From Adiantum capillus-veneris (taxonomy: Eukaryota; Streptophyta; Polypodiopsida; Polypodiales; Pteridaceae), in the NCBI GenBank assembly GCA_014529385.2, contig CM043960.1, positions 73,567,410 to 73,631,409 on the forward strand: a DNA stretch of 64,000 nt. The letters run 5' to 3'. Made by a program: the position numbers and the translations under genes. Under the pieces are notes generated by a model that was not told the DNA's origin, searched no databases, and saw nothing but the letters and a program-made list of their open reading frames with translations. Positions 11,662 to 24,199 of this stretch are shown here, in pieces; positions within the stretch are counted from its first letter, which is position 1; each line of letters begins with the position of its first letter.

Positions 11662-12899
11662 AGCACCCGACTCTTGGGCCACCTGTCCGGTTCAGGTCTA
11701 GAAAAACACATTTTCCCTAACCAAAGAAAATAAAAAAAACTACCAAAACAACCCTCAAATTTCCAAAATTTCCAAAATACCCCCAATATTTTGTCATGAA
11801 TTCCCAAAATGCCCTTCAAATTTTTTTACAAAATTTCCCAAAATACCCTTTGTTGTGAGATTTAAATTCTTCTAAGATTAGAAAATTTCACATTTACACA
11901 CAATATTTCATCGACCAAGTGAAGTAGGTGCAAAGGTGCATGGTAGCCATGGAAAAGAGGAAGGGGATTTTGGAGGGGTTGACGTGTGAAGTTGAAGATT
12001 TGAATGCCTATTAGGGGGAAAGTAAGTATGAGGAAACTGTCTATCATGAGGTATGGGCACTTGATAGGAAATGACGAGATGAAAAAAATATTTGTTCATA
12101 CTCTCTCTCCGTCAAGGTCGGGGGTCGAGGGGCAGGCCATCCTGGCCGTCCATCCCTCCCCCATTACCTAAGCCTCACATATGGGTGAAAGCATATATAA
12201 GTGGTACCACTTTTTCCACCTTTCGGTGGTACCACCAATAGCTAAGATAAGGAGGGAGCTTTAGTGTTTTTCAAATTTGTAAAAGGGACAGAAATTTTCC
12301 TCTATGTCCTATGATGTATGCACCTTTTCCACATGCATGCAAGTAATCATTAGACAAAGTTGGGGTCCTCCTCCCATTAATCCACTTGTCACATCTCCCA
12401 TTAATCGACATGTCGTGCTGCCCTACTCCTGAGTCTAACCCCAAGACCTAGATGTGGGAGTCATACCTTCTCTACTACTGCCTTCCTTCTCTCAAAGAGT
12501 TTTCATGCTTACGCATCCCTCTACTGTCTCACACCAATTTTTGTGCACAAAGAAAAGTGCTACCACCCCCATAAGGAACACACCCTCCAGGAGGATCAAG
12601 AGACCCTTTGAGGATGCCGACTTTGTCATGCAAACCACTTCATCATCTCTAGAGCAACGTGAATCCTCCCTAACAAAAATGGCTCCCCTCATTGCAAATT
12701 TCGGTGCTTGGACAGTTATAATGCTCTTCTTCCATGTCTACTACATGCACATATTCTTATTACATGTCTCCTCCATTGGCTTTTGTTTACACATTATTAC
12801 CCTATCGGTGCATGCATTCCCCCTCAAGAATTAATGTTTTCTTATTCTCTTTCTTATTGCCAGCATCATTTGAGTACCCCAAACTCTCCTGATTTTTCT

Positions 12900-13700
12900 A
12901 CTCAGCAGTTAGGCTGCATGTTGAGTACAATTTGAGCCGATCTTACCCACCAGGATTTTCCACTTGAGAAATGGTTGCCTATCTTCAAATTTCTCGAGAA
13001 TAAGAACTTGAAGGTCTTCCCACATATGGTGTAAGATCATCTCTATGATTCTTGCCATCTTTTGTATCAAAAAGTGTACTAGGTTTCCCCCTCTAGTGGG
13101 GAACAAGTCAAGCTAAACCCAGAAGTCACATGATTGCATGGGATGTGGTGGGTTGTATGGTCTTGGAGAATGTAAAGGTCCAAAGGGGAGGCTTGGATTG
13201 CAAGGTAAGCAAGTTCTTCTCTGATTATGGTGTGTCAATCTTACATGGATAAATGGAGTATGCTGTTGACTCATATGGCATGACAGTTTCCAATCACCCA
13301 GCAAAAGAAGATGAGGTTTCATCCCATCCCCTATACACAAATTAGGTGCATAAAATTTCCAAAGATCTTAATAGATAGGTTCATACTACGGAGGAGAAGG
13401 TTGCTTCTACTAAATTGTTCTTAGCAAAGAAGAGGGATTTGTGGATGCACAACAAAGGGAGCTACTTGGCTTGTGCTCCTCCCCATTATAGTAGACATGG
13501 AGAGACTCAGAGAAGACATGTAAATATTACAAGCATCTCTTCTAGAAAATGAATCTTTCATTGTCAAGGTGGAAGCTAAGATAGGAGTATTGGATAGGGT
13601 CTTGTCAAGGGTTGGTGCCTTGACTGATGCTACAAAGATGAAGGAAGAGGAGTCCACACTATCAGTACTTTCAAACACTCAAGAGTATTTCTATGTTGAG
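12900..13700 (+). pseudogene. degenerate coding-like stretch, unknown
   Basis: The plus strand shows several short runs of plausible protein separated by stops and shifts, for example DFPLEKWLPIFKFLENKN near 12.95 kb and a charged helical run KVEAKIGVLDRVLSRV near 13.57 kb. I do not recognise a family. It ends where the 19-bp minisatellite starts. It may be an old gene or transposon relic, or chance. The DNA between 11.66 and 12.9 kb shows only a short hairpin around GTGGTACCAC at 12.2 kb and an unrecognised 126-codon frame. Confidence 0.2.
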
Positions 13701-13708
13701 AGTAGTTG

Positions 13709-14484
13709 TCTAAGACCACTTGCAGGTGTATGATGGAACTCATGCATGTTCTTAGACTACTTAAAAATTCTCAAACCACTTGCAAGTGCTCATACCACTA
13801 ATAGGTGCTTAGACCACATACATTCATGTTCATAGCCATTTGCAAGGGCTCACACCACCTAAAAGTGCTAAGACCACTGAAAAGTGCTCAGACCACCGGT
13901 AGGATCTTAGACAACTTACACGCATGTTCTTAGACCACTTGCAAGGGCTCAGACTTGTAAGTGGTCTTATCAGACTTTCAAGTATAAAGACCACTTACAA
14001 GTGCTTAGATCACTCGTAGATGCTAAGACCACTTTCAAGGCCAGCTCAAACTTGCATATGTTAGTTAAGACCACTTGCAGGTTCTCAAACCACAAGTTTG
14101 CAAGTGCTCAAACCACTTATATGTGCTAAGATCACTTACAAGTGCTACCACCAATTACAAGTTCTTGAACCACTTACATGCATCTTCTTAGACCACCTAT
14201 AAGTGCTCACACAACTTACATAATCTTAGACTACTTGCAAGTGGTCTGAGCACATGCAATTTTCTAGGTCACTTACAACTACTAAGACCCCTAGCAAATG
14301 CACATACCACTTACAAGTGTTCACCACTTACAAATGCTAACTTCTAAGATGTCATGCAAGTAAGACAGTTGCAAGTGCTAAGAGCAATAATAAACACTTG
14401 AAAGTCCTATTTAAATTGGAAATTGCTCAAGCCCAAGGGTTAAACGACTTGGGAGTGCTAAGAGCATTTGGAAGTTCTTGAAAT
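13709..14484. repeat. degenerate 19-bp minisatellite with palindromic core
   Basis: About thirty diverged units with consensus close to CTCAGACCACTTRCAAGTG. Many contain the 12-bp palindrome CACTTGCAAGTG. Some units carry a longer insert with CATGTTCTTAG. Units sit mostly head to tail, with at least one inversion near 13.95 kb (TTGTAAGTGGTCTTA). Unit divergence and absence of unique spacers exclude a CRISPR array. Confidence 0.85.
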
Positions 14485-15600
14485 TAGTAATGGTTTTTTT
14501 CCATTATGTACAGGCTTTGGTTGAGGAGATGGACTGTGTCATATGTGAGCTAAGGAGACACGCCTCCTTCATTAAGGAGGTCCACAAATTCTTGAAGAGA
14601 GAGGGTAGGGCCCTTCTAGTGCCTACCCCACCATGGCAAGTTTGTCTTAAATGTCGATATTGTATTGATTGGTGGATCTTGTGTTGCCTCTGGCCACTTG
14701 CTATCAAGAAAACATGAGGTTGGCACTTATTATCTACCATGTTCCCAAAATTACAACCATTTTTTCCTTTCCATTGTCTCTGCGATCGAGCCCAAGTGCA
14801 TTGTCTCAGACTATCAATGGGAGATACCTTTTGTAGAAAAATTTCGGATACTTGGGAATTCATATGAGGAGTCCATAGGTAAGACATGCCTCCCTCATAA
14901 AACAAGAATCATGCTACTTTTGATATATATATATAGTAATTTTTTGTTATGTCTCAGGTGATCCAGAGGCTAGCGAGGGGGCTTCCACCTTTTTCACGCA
15001 TGATGTGGATGAGCCCTCGACCTAGAATCCCTAATGAGGAAATACAAAAACTTTGAGGATTGTAATCAGTCTGTGGATGATCTTGGAGATGTGGACATCC
15101 TGAAGGAGGCACTTGTTATTGCAAGCATGCAAGGTAATATTGGTTATTTTCTACATGTTTTCCTCAAACATATGATTATCCATGGTAAATGTGATAACCA
15201 CCAAATACCTGTGTGCCTAACTTGATCTCTTGCTGCCAAAACATATATTGATGTCAATAAGCAATTGAGTTAGGTTATTGCTCCAACTAGAGAGCCAAGC
15301 CATGTCGATAAGGGTGTGCAGTATGAAGAGGAGAAGTTGGACCCAGACATGGAAGAGAATCTCTAGTTTGTTGAAAGAGAGTTGCATAACAATAGGAAAA
15401 GGCATATGGAGGATGGGCTTCCTCAGGACCCCAAGAAAAGTACTAGCCAACTTCCCTCCAAAACCCAAGCGTGCCAGAAGCTTTACCTTCTTGTAGCTTT
15501 GTATTCTTTTGTTCATGTTTTTGTATTATTTTGTGGCACTATAATATATAAGTCCTTTGTCTCAGTGTTTGTGGTGTGTCTTAAGTTCATTTTTTTGACA
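14485..15600 (+). pseudogene. degenerate coding-like stretch, unknown
   Basis: Downstream of the minisatellite the plus strand has several 60-100 codon frames that look partly protein-like (for example VEEMDCVICELRRHASF near 14.52 kb and VSDYQWEIPFVEKF near 14.81 kb), interrupted by shifts. No family recognised. Possibly exons of a decayed gene, possibly chance. Confidence 0.2.
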
Positions 15601-16548
15601 ACTTAACTATTGTGTAGTTAAAATTCAATTTGTTGGCTTGAGCACCCTTCAACCCATTGATGAGATAGAGCACATTTAGTGCTACCCTCCACGCTATCAA
15701 TTTTGATGTTCCAATGAATCTCAAGACTTGGCAGTCATTTTTGACTTCAACAATGTTCTTGCATGCATGCAGGATAAACACAAGTAAAGGCTTCCTCTAT
15801 ATGTCTCAATGTTGTACTTTTTTGGATTCTCTAGTGCATTTGACACGCCCACAAAACTAAGAAACAAGCATCTACTTCCCTCAATCACACACTCGAAGAG
15901 GTCAGAAAGGCATAAAAATGCCTCTAAGGAGGCTTTCTTCTAATGGAGCACAAAGGCCTTTTGGGTGACGGCCAAAAGCCCTCTGCACGACGTTGGAAGA
16001 AAACCCCTTTGGATGCATTTTTGGACCTTTTGACCTCCCTACAGTCTGATTGAGACATTTTTCTACCTTTATGACCTCTCTAGGTAACCAATTAAGCAAG
16101 CCTAAGGATTTCTCCTTATGGCATGCAGAGGAATTTTGGACCTTAGTCAAAAGCAAGCCCTCTACATACCATGCAGAGAAAGCCCTCTTAGAGCCATTTT
16201 TTGTCCTTTTTGACCACTTCAAGTGTTCGATAAAGACAAGCATACAATTTTTTCTTAAGATTTTGAGTGTTTCAAATGCACTAGTGGTGTTAGAATCCTC
16301 AAATTCTACCTCCAAATGATAGTTCTAAGATTTTATGCTAACGTCACTACCTTTTTGAAATTTAAAAACTACAAGATGTTAAATTCACTTTTCATAGTAA
16401 CTAGTTGTCCTTTTGGATGTACTCAATAAATGCGTGCACTTTTTATTGAGAGAAAGATATAGAATTTCTTACAAGGCACTTAAATGATCTATAAAATCTC
16501 TTAATGTGTTTCTTCAAGATAAGTTTGAAGAACTTTGCGTGAAAGTGA
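15601..16548. other. no recognisable gene
   Basis: Mixed-composition DNA. A 137-codon minus frame at 15902-16315 has no recognisable motif and an opposing plus frame; I treat it as chance. Confidence 0.45.
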
Positions 16549-16552
16549 ATGT

Positions 16553-16648
<96 letters not shown>

Positions 16649-16649
16649 A
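16549..16649. repeat. composite microsatellite (GT)n(GA)n
   Basis: About 14 GT units run directly into about 36 GA units with a single interruption. This is the reverse-complement arrangement of the (TC)n(AC)n tract at 11563-11659. Confidence 0.96.
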
Positions 16650-17850
16650 CAAAATTTACAAGTTTGTTCAATATGAGTATTAAATCTTTTGCAAGGTCTT
16701 GACATATTAGCTAGTAACAAATATGCCAATGGTTGGTTCTTGTGAACCCAACCTGTTGCCATAAGTGGTAGATTTTGAAACCTAGCTTTCATGGGGTAGG
16801 GAATGGTCCCTTGTTGGCCATTCCTTGGAATCAATTATCAAGGATCAAGACTTACAAAATTTGGAGTCGATTTGGAAATTTTCCCATGAAAAACGTTTGC
16901 CGGGAATCAAAATTGGCAAAAAACGACTCTAAAATGGCCCAAAAAAGACCAAAATATGGGCTAGATTGGTATGAAAAGGTAATTTTTTTCAAATCAACAA
17001 TGGTGGGCATGATGTATCAAGCTAGGGATGCTTAAATACTTGCAATTTTTCTCATTTGGGAGGAGACACAAGAGCTTTCTTTAGTGTGTTCTAATGCAAC
17101 GCTGACTAGTTTGCTTTCTATTTTTCAGTATGTGAGGGAGTTAGGGTTCCTTTTCTTCAGTTCTGCACCTTGGAGAGTCTATGGAGTTTCAAAGGTTTCC
17201 ATGGATGTGTGTGTGCAAGAAATTGAGGGAAGAAGGTATAGATGTTTGCAAGACAATCTCACGTTGGTGACATTGTGGTTGAGACTATGCCAAATAGTCC
17301 AATAGAGTGGAATTTGTGAAGATTTTACAATGGTTTGAGAGATGTCTTTTTATGGATGGAGTTTTTTTGTTTTTTATGATCCTTTTGGTGGTCATCATAT
17401 GTATTTCCAAGCCTTGGGTCATCTTAACTTTGACAATCAGAGTGTCAAGTGCAATCTCGTGGCATATGCCATCCACCTCTTTCACATACCAACCTCTGTG
17501 GAGAAGCTTATCCTCACAAAAGAAAGAATCAAGTGATTTACAGACATTAGGAAGGGAATGGGGTGTCGGAGGGCATTTTATTTTCCATGGGATTAAAAGT
17601 GAGATTACGGAATAATCAAATGGGGACTACCATGTGGACTGAAATGGTGAGTGTGTAAGGTCCTCAAAATGATGGTCAAACTTATAGGCCTATAGGTGGA
17701 GGGGTATTTTATTTATTAGTAGAATGAAAATATAAAATAAATCGAACCTTTTTCCATAAGGTTGGGGTAAAAACCTACTCTTTATCTCTCTAGAGACTGC
17801 TCATTTCTCCCCTCTAAAAGGGAGTCTTTCAAAAAACATGCTGACATTCT

Positions 17851-18022
17851 CTCTCTCCTCTTTACTCTCTCCAAGGCTGCTACCTCCATCCTCTTCCCCC
17901 TCTAGCTATAAGATCATCATCTCCTTCTTCAAGACTCTCTCTCCTCTTTATTCTCTCCAAGGATACTATCTCTATCCTCTCTCCTCTCTAGCTACAAAAC
18001 CCGCATCTCTTTCTTCAAGTCC
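17851..18022. repeat. 86-bp tandem duplication, CT-rich
   Basis: A unit beginning CTCTCTCCTCTTTA at 17851 is repeated at 17937 with about 85% identity by eye; both end in TTCTTCAAG. The pyrimidine richness resembles plant 5' leaders or LTR leaders, but no element was identified around it. The 16.65-17.84 kb interval shows no gene. Confidence 0.7.
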
Positions 18023-18358
18023 ACTTTTCCCTCCAAATACCTCTTTGTTTGAAACTTCTCTTCTCCATAGATCACTCAATCTCACCTTCACACCTCTAAC
18101 TAAAGCTATAGACTTGAAACACTAGTTTTTGTTAGTGTATCTTCCTCAACACTTTCCTTAGTCCTTCTTCCACATCCAGATCTAAGATGGTCTCGCCTCA
18201 CCACGAAGGATTCACCATGGAAAACATACTGCACCACATAAGTGCAGGGGATGTTTTTTTTCTACAAGTTACATAAGTGTATAAGCTAAGGGCAGACCCC
18301 CAGTAATTTATCTCCCACTTAAAAATAAGGGAGGGGGCTATCATATTTATGTGGGGAA

Positions 18359-18386
<28 letters not shown>
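18359..18386. repeat. 28-base poly-G tract
   Basis: An uninterrupted run of 28 G. Such a run can form G-quadruplexes and is also a common sequencing or assembly artefact, so its exact length is unreliable. Confidence 0.9.
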
Positions 18387-18389
<3 letters not shown>

Positions 18390-19140
18390 TGATTCAGGTT
18401 GATTACTTGTAACGATTGGTCACCATTGTGCACTGGAACTCAAATAAATATTGGGAAATTTTTTATCAAGTCACACATCAAATTTTGCATCAAGCTAGTC
18501 ATAGATAAGGGCTGATTCGGAGCAGGTCAAGGGTTGATTTACAACAACTTTGGATGGGTCAAAATTGGACGAGTAGCATCGGGCACATAGTTTGAAATTT
18601 AGACTAAGACACATTGAGGGTACATATAGTTATCAACACATAAGTGGTTCTTTAATGTATTTCTAGTCACTATGCTACACACTCCTTGACTAGTTTTACT
18701 TAGTTAGATCATGTGAGACCTAAATTTTATACGTAAGATAGGGGTATGATAGTTTTCTTCATTGATTTTCATATAAGTGTAGAAAGGGGGGTCATATTCC
18801 CTAATATGAGTCGTATATAGGGTTTTTTATCAAAGTTGTCCGCTCACAGGTGGCGTCCCCTTTTGTATATAGAGTGAATCCCCCAAGCCCCACATCAACA
18901 TTAGTTTGAAGAATAGGCAGAGGAGTATGGTTTGGTAAGATCATTAGGCTTCTTTCATTGTCTATGTTTGTAAGAAAAGTGAGCTTAATATCTGTTTCCA
19001 AAATTTTTATAACTTTGCTCACCATATTAGTTTTCATTTCCATTTTCCATGTAGAGATTTGTAGCGGGTGCCATTGTTTGTCTTTGTATACATCTTAGCA
19101 CTGCTGGTTATGCCGCACTAAGAAGGAGGGATCCACATTC

Positions 19141-19571
19141 CTAGCAGAAAAAAACGAGCAATTTGTTTTTCTGAGCAAAGCGTGTCAAAAACTTGATACA
19201 AAATGCATAGTTTCTTAACATACCAGGATAACAGAATGCAATGGGTAATATAGGCAATTTGGAAAAATTATCCACCATATTGTAAACACCAGAAACACTA
19301 TCTTTGGCCACTGAGAAGAGAACCATTGATGATAATGTTCCACGATGGGCTTGGAGGGCTTCACTAGCCGCATCGACATTCTTCACAAATCCCAAGTCAC
19401 GGCGGGCATGTGGGTGGTCTGGGTCACACTTAAAATAGGTGTGTGTGTGTGATGGTACAAGGAGCTTTTGATGACTACAATCTCTGTAGCCATGACAAAA
19501 AGCACACTACAATCAATTACCACTCTAGCATATACTGACGCTTTTGCAGCTCCATAGTCGCGGATCCACAT
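19141..19571 (-). pseudogene. coding-like exon(s) of unknown gene
   Basis: Two adjoining minus frames read as one plausible protein: residues such as GAAKASVYARVVIDCSV and MATEIVVIKSS, then after a shift inside a short CA repeat (about 19440) DPDHPHARRDLGFVKNVD and SEALQAHRGTLSSMVLFSVA. Composition and length (about 140 residues) look protein-coding, with two hydrophobic stretches that could be membrane segments. I do not recognise the family. The frame change at the CA repeat suggests slippage and pseudogenisation, or a splice junction. The 18.39-19.14 and 19.57-21.0 kb flanks contain no gene I can support; 20.10-20.47 kb is open on both strands without a recognisable product. Confidence 0.35.
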
Positions 19572-21007
19572 GTTCTGATAAACTTACAGCACATCCATCA
19601 AATGGGCAAAAGGGCCGGCCATTATCTATATCCAACAATAGGGAGCACCATAGTCAACATATTTGCAAAATCTTCAGTTACTTGCAACGTATATCTTTAT
19701 CTATGTCTTTGAGTGTCCTACTACTTAAGATTTGAAGATCTAACAAAGAAAGATCTAGATAAACTAACCTCCTCAAAGAGCTAATTGCCCATGTATTGTG
19801 GGTTTGCCCAAAAAAAAGAAAGATTTGAAGATCTCATAAAGAAAGATCTAAATAAACTTACCTCTTCAATCTTTCCCAAAATATTTTTGAAACTACAAAA
19901 GGCATAAAGAAAGTTCAGATCCAAGTAAATGAAAATATCAAATCCATATTATACTCAAGCATCTAGCAACCGTGTTACTACTAAGTGTCGAAGCTTCGAC
20001 TCCCTAACTACATCCTTTTGCATATACGCCTTTGTATTGATCCTGGGTATTAATATGTGATCTCACAAGTTGCAAGAATCTTGAGAGACACGGAGGATGA
20101 TTATCATCTATCCATTATGTGGGAAGAAAATTGCATTACTTGAAATGGTGAAAGAGACAAATGCATACATCTAGTCTTCGCCAAACACCACATTTGCAAA
20201 GGCAAGGATGGAAGGAGGACTTGGAACTCGAACGCATCAGAAGAATACCCTTGAATACGGAAAGGGGAGACCACAGAGCCAAGTGTCATGACATTGGGTG
20301 CTACGATGAGCAGATGCTCGTAGCGTTTGCAAGAAGTAGAGGAGAAGGGCATGCTGGTCCTCTCCATGGCCTTGGCTTGCACAAAACTGTGTGAAGAGTC
20401 GTTGGACAAGAAGAAAGAGACAAGAAACTCGTTGAGGAAGACATCAAAGCTCAAGGTATCTTGCAAGCAACCGTCCTTGCCCTAAGCCAACAAACGAGGA
20501 TTTAATATTTACGTGATCACTCAAAAAGTTTACGTGATCACAAAGCGCTAAGTAACATTAACAACCATATAAATTGGAGTTTTTCATAATTGATTTCTTC
20601 CCCTTTCATACAATAGTATAAATGCATGACTTTGTCAACGTTAAACAAAAGATTCACCTTACCTACTAGATGTTCACTCTAATGGCATTTTGAGTGATTA
20701 CGTGAATTTTAAGTCCCTGCCAACAACAATATACTAGCTCGGCAGGTTTCTTGAGGGTCGTGAGGCTATCCTCTCTCTCTCTCTCTTTCTCTTTCTCTAC
20801 ACACACACATGATACCTCTCTCCCTTTCTCTTTGTGTTTGGCAGCATGAGATTCATGTGTGTCTGCCTCACAAGCTTGTGGAGTCCCCCTGATGTAGAAT
20901 CTCTACAGTGCCGACAACATCATACCCTACAATAATTCCTTGCTCCTTGTTGCTCACCACCTATTTCACCTGCACTCTGATGCCTACACATGCATTCTAT
21001 CACTCTC

Positions 21008-21156
21008 CTTCCTTCTCATTCATACTTGGGATAGTGCTCAAAACAGTCTCTCTCCGGCGTAGGCTTTTGGATAGACAACCAAGTATGAATGAGAAGGAAG
21101 TCCCTAAGGAAGGAAAACTCATTTTTCATGGTTGCCTATCCAAAATCTACCACGCC
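21008..21156. repeat. two overlapping inverted repeats
   Basis: A perfect 22-bp inverted repeat (21008-21029 with 21079-21100, 49-nt loop) overlaps a second imperfect one (21056-21080 with 21130-21156, about 49-nt loop). The arms share bases at 21079-21080, so the two hairpins are nearly mutually exclusive or would form a stacked pseudoknot-like fold. No coding function seen. Confidence 0.75.
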
Positions 21157-21239
21157 AATCCCAGTTTTATTTATTTTGTTACAAGATGCCTCCAAATTCC
21201 ACCCATTCTCTCCTTGTTGGATAGATCTTAAAGGTCTCT

Positions 21240-22665
21240 TGGGATGATTTGGTGTGTTTTTCTTTCATATATTTTTCCATCTAACTTTGTCGATTGGTGG
21301 AATCTTTTATAGGCATCTTTGAAGCTATCCATGTGGACCTTGGCAAGTTGCTATATGCAAAGTGTTTACCTTGAGATATTGCCTCATAGAAGATATCGAG
21401 GCAAAATGGGCACGATAATATGTCTACCATTAACTTCACAAGCTTGGACATTGTGCAATGGCCTAGACAAGACAATGCATCAAGACTAGAAACCAAAAGA
21501 AGGATGGAGGTGGATCTGCACGGTGCAATGAAGTGTACCTATGAGTGACACAAAGCTACCCTATTCCTCTGCACATGTTTGTTTATATTCTTTTTGTGTG
21601 AATTGCAAAGTTGTATGGTCTAGAGAAGAGAAGGGATTTACTTATAAGGACATCTCATTCCCGTGATGTACCACATTACCAGCTAAACCACACAGCCCTA
21701 TCTTAATAATTTTTTTGTTTTACATCCATCACTGTGAATAACTATGGATTGTGAAGTTTAAGTGAAGTTGTTTTAGTTTTTAATTCAACTTAGATGATGC
21801 TTTTGGTAGTTCATTAATTTTTGAGTTGTGGATGTGTAGACTTTAAAATTCATTTGTGAAGTTTTGAATTTTATTTCTCATTCTCATAAAACTCTAGCTC
21901 TCCTACTTTCAAAGATACTTTCTTCCATCTTCCTCTAGTGATGACAACCCATGAGGCACTCCTTCTGCCTCCTTGTGTAGCTAGAAAACTTGGGCCTTAT
22001 TGATCACATCAATGCATGATTTCCCATATTTGAGGGCACAATTGTCATGGGTGCAATTCATTCACACTAATGCATTCAACGAGTTTGGAGAGTACATGGA
22101 GGCACACATGTCTACATCTGTAATTGTTCTAAGGGACTCACACCGTGTGGTTGTTAATTGATTTTCTAAAGCAGATGTACAAATCTGACAATAATTTTTG
22201 ATATTTCCAAATTGAATTGTGATTTGTCAAAGGGCTTGCTAAGAGGGACTTTAAGGTAGAGGATGAAGATGAACTCATTGACTTGGGCATGGGGTGTCTA
22301 GACACCCAATTCCTTAATTGGGACATGGTCCTAACTTTGTTTCTTCTTGATGTCACAAAGAGGGGTAAAAGAAAAGAAAAAGCAAGCAAAAAACCCCCAT
22401 AATCCTTGTTGACAAGACAGATGGGGAGGTTGAAGAGATAAGTGAGCATGAAGAGGTCTCAATGACACATGTGCTCCTACAAGACTCTGGCCATGTGGAG
22501 GACATAGATTGAGTACTAGATGGAGATGATGCGATGGAGGAGGTTTTAGCCTTCCATATACTCAGTTTGCATTCTAGATAAAGGGTGATCAATCTATTTC
22601 CCTCAACAACGTTTCAAAGATTGTGGGACTTCGAAAGCATGAAAAATTCTAAATTATTTCACCCG
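21240..22665. other. no supported gene
   Basis: Open frames are short. A weak acidic plus-strand stretch lies at 22.39-22.58 kb (for example VDKTDGEVEEISEHEEV), just before the gypsy LTR, but stops interrupt it and no family is recognisable. Confidence 0.4.
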
Positions 22666-24199
22666 CTGTCGAGAAATTTGCTGCCTTGCCAGGAAAGCAC
22701 CGAGCTTTTGGCTGTGAGAGTTTGTGAGAGAACTTCAAAAAGATATGAAGGAGTTAAACCATAGATGCCATGAAGACTAGGGTTTGGAAAGAAGTGCAAT
22801 CAAAGAAGCCCCACTCTTTCTCTCTTGCACTCACACACACAAAGAAAGAACACAAAAGAGAGTGTCAAAACAACACAAAGATGAAAACATTAAGGCTATG
22901 GTCATATCGTATCATGGGTAATATGAAAGGGTTAATAGATGAGTTAATGGCATTCAATCTTGGCTGACCAAATAGGCTACGATTTGTTCTTTGGATAATA
23001 TATATATTTTGTCTAGTGATTGGGATTAATTGTGTGTACAAATCCTCTTGGTTCATAGCAAGATAACTACGCTTACGTCAAAAGAAAATTTATAGTCTAT
23101 GAGAGGTAGTATAATGGGATCCGGTGATAGAAGTATTTCATTGAGCCTTTCTGGGCCAAAGAGAAACACTATACATTGTTGAAAGTGTATTTTACGGCTA
23201 ATCCATACGTTAATTCTAATAGATCGTACAGAGTGAAAGCGATAGAAATTATCATTATGTGGATTATTCATCTAGGATAACTCTACTATGTGTAAAATGT
23301 AGATATGAGAGAAGATAAGGGAAGAGAAGAGAAGAGAGTTTCCCTCCCAAGCCCTATTCTTGCCCGTAGGCAATAAGGATACTGCGGGGAGAGATGTACC
23401 TGTAGCAAGGAGAACCTAAAATTTATAGAGAGGATGAATTACTAAGAGTGAGAGAGATAGGTTTGGTTAAGGAGATGAGATTAGATATATATATATATAT
23501 GTTGGATTAGAGACGGAAAAGAAAACAACAAGAAATCAAGAAAACATCAATGTAGAACACATCTTACTTGACAAACCCTTCGGCACCATTATTCATGGAG
23601 AGAGAAGAAGAGGGGAGAATTCAACTTTGATTGATACGCCAAGTCCACGACCTTCTTTGATTAGAGTTGATCTTCCAAGAATAGCATGAAAGAATGGCTA
23701 CTCTTCCTCTAGGAGAAAGTGTAGGCTTAGGCTTATGTTAATGGCTAAGTACAATTTGGCATTACTACTCACTCTCTCATGAATTCCTCTCATCAATGGC
23801 TTGAATGCTTGAGTGGTTTTCAAGGAAGAAGAGGTCCCCTTTTATAGGTGAAGGGAACCCCCAAGGGTTTACACAAGAAGAGAGGAGCCAGTGTGAATAG
23901 AAACTGAAAAAGTTGAAAATGAGCTGTCCCTGCATGATGTGGGCAGACTGGGGTCGAGTATTTTGATCATATCTCCTCAACCGTGGCTCCAAATAAAAAA
24001 TTAAAAATATGGGCAAAAACTTCAGCTCATTACCTTCGACTTCTTGTTTATTTGCATTTTCCAATTCAAATTGGAACCTTGTGTAAAAAATTCATCAAAA
24101 TAGGGTACAGTTTTGGCAGCAAAAGTCTTCTTGTGGTCCCCTTAGCCTATACTTTTATTTGATTCCAATGGACATGTCATTCCATATGACAGCATGACA
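22666..24199 (-). repeat. 3' LTR of gypsy element 1
   Basis: 1534 bp matching 30201-31665. It holds a TA microsatellite and an open frame (23777-24064) that is repeated in the other LTR and has no known product. Compared with the other copy it has an extra segment of about 90 bp near 23.1 kb. The integrase frame reads into this LTR and ends at 24142. Confidence 0.93.
23839..23846 (-). promoter_or_regulatory. TATA box candidate in the gypsy 1 3' LTR
   Basis: TATAAAAG on the minus strand in a conserved LTR context; the same box is present in the other LTR at 31305-31312. Confidence 0.55.

Noticed and set aside
13709..14484. CRISPR-like array
   Set aside because: Units are degenerate and contiguous with no unique spacers, and the DNA is eukaryotic.
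20104..20466. 120-codon minus-strand gene
   Set aside because: The plus strand is equally open and no motif supports either frame.
23777..24064. Gene in the gypsy 1 LTR
   Set aside because: The frame recurs at 31243-31530 because the LTR is duplicated; no domain is recognisable and it overlaps the promoter region.
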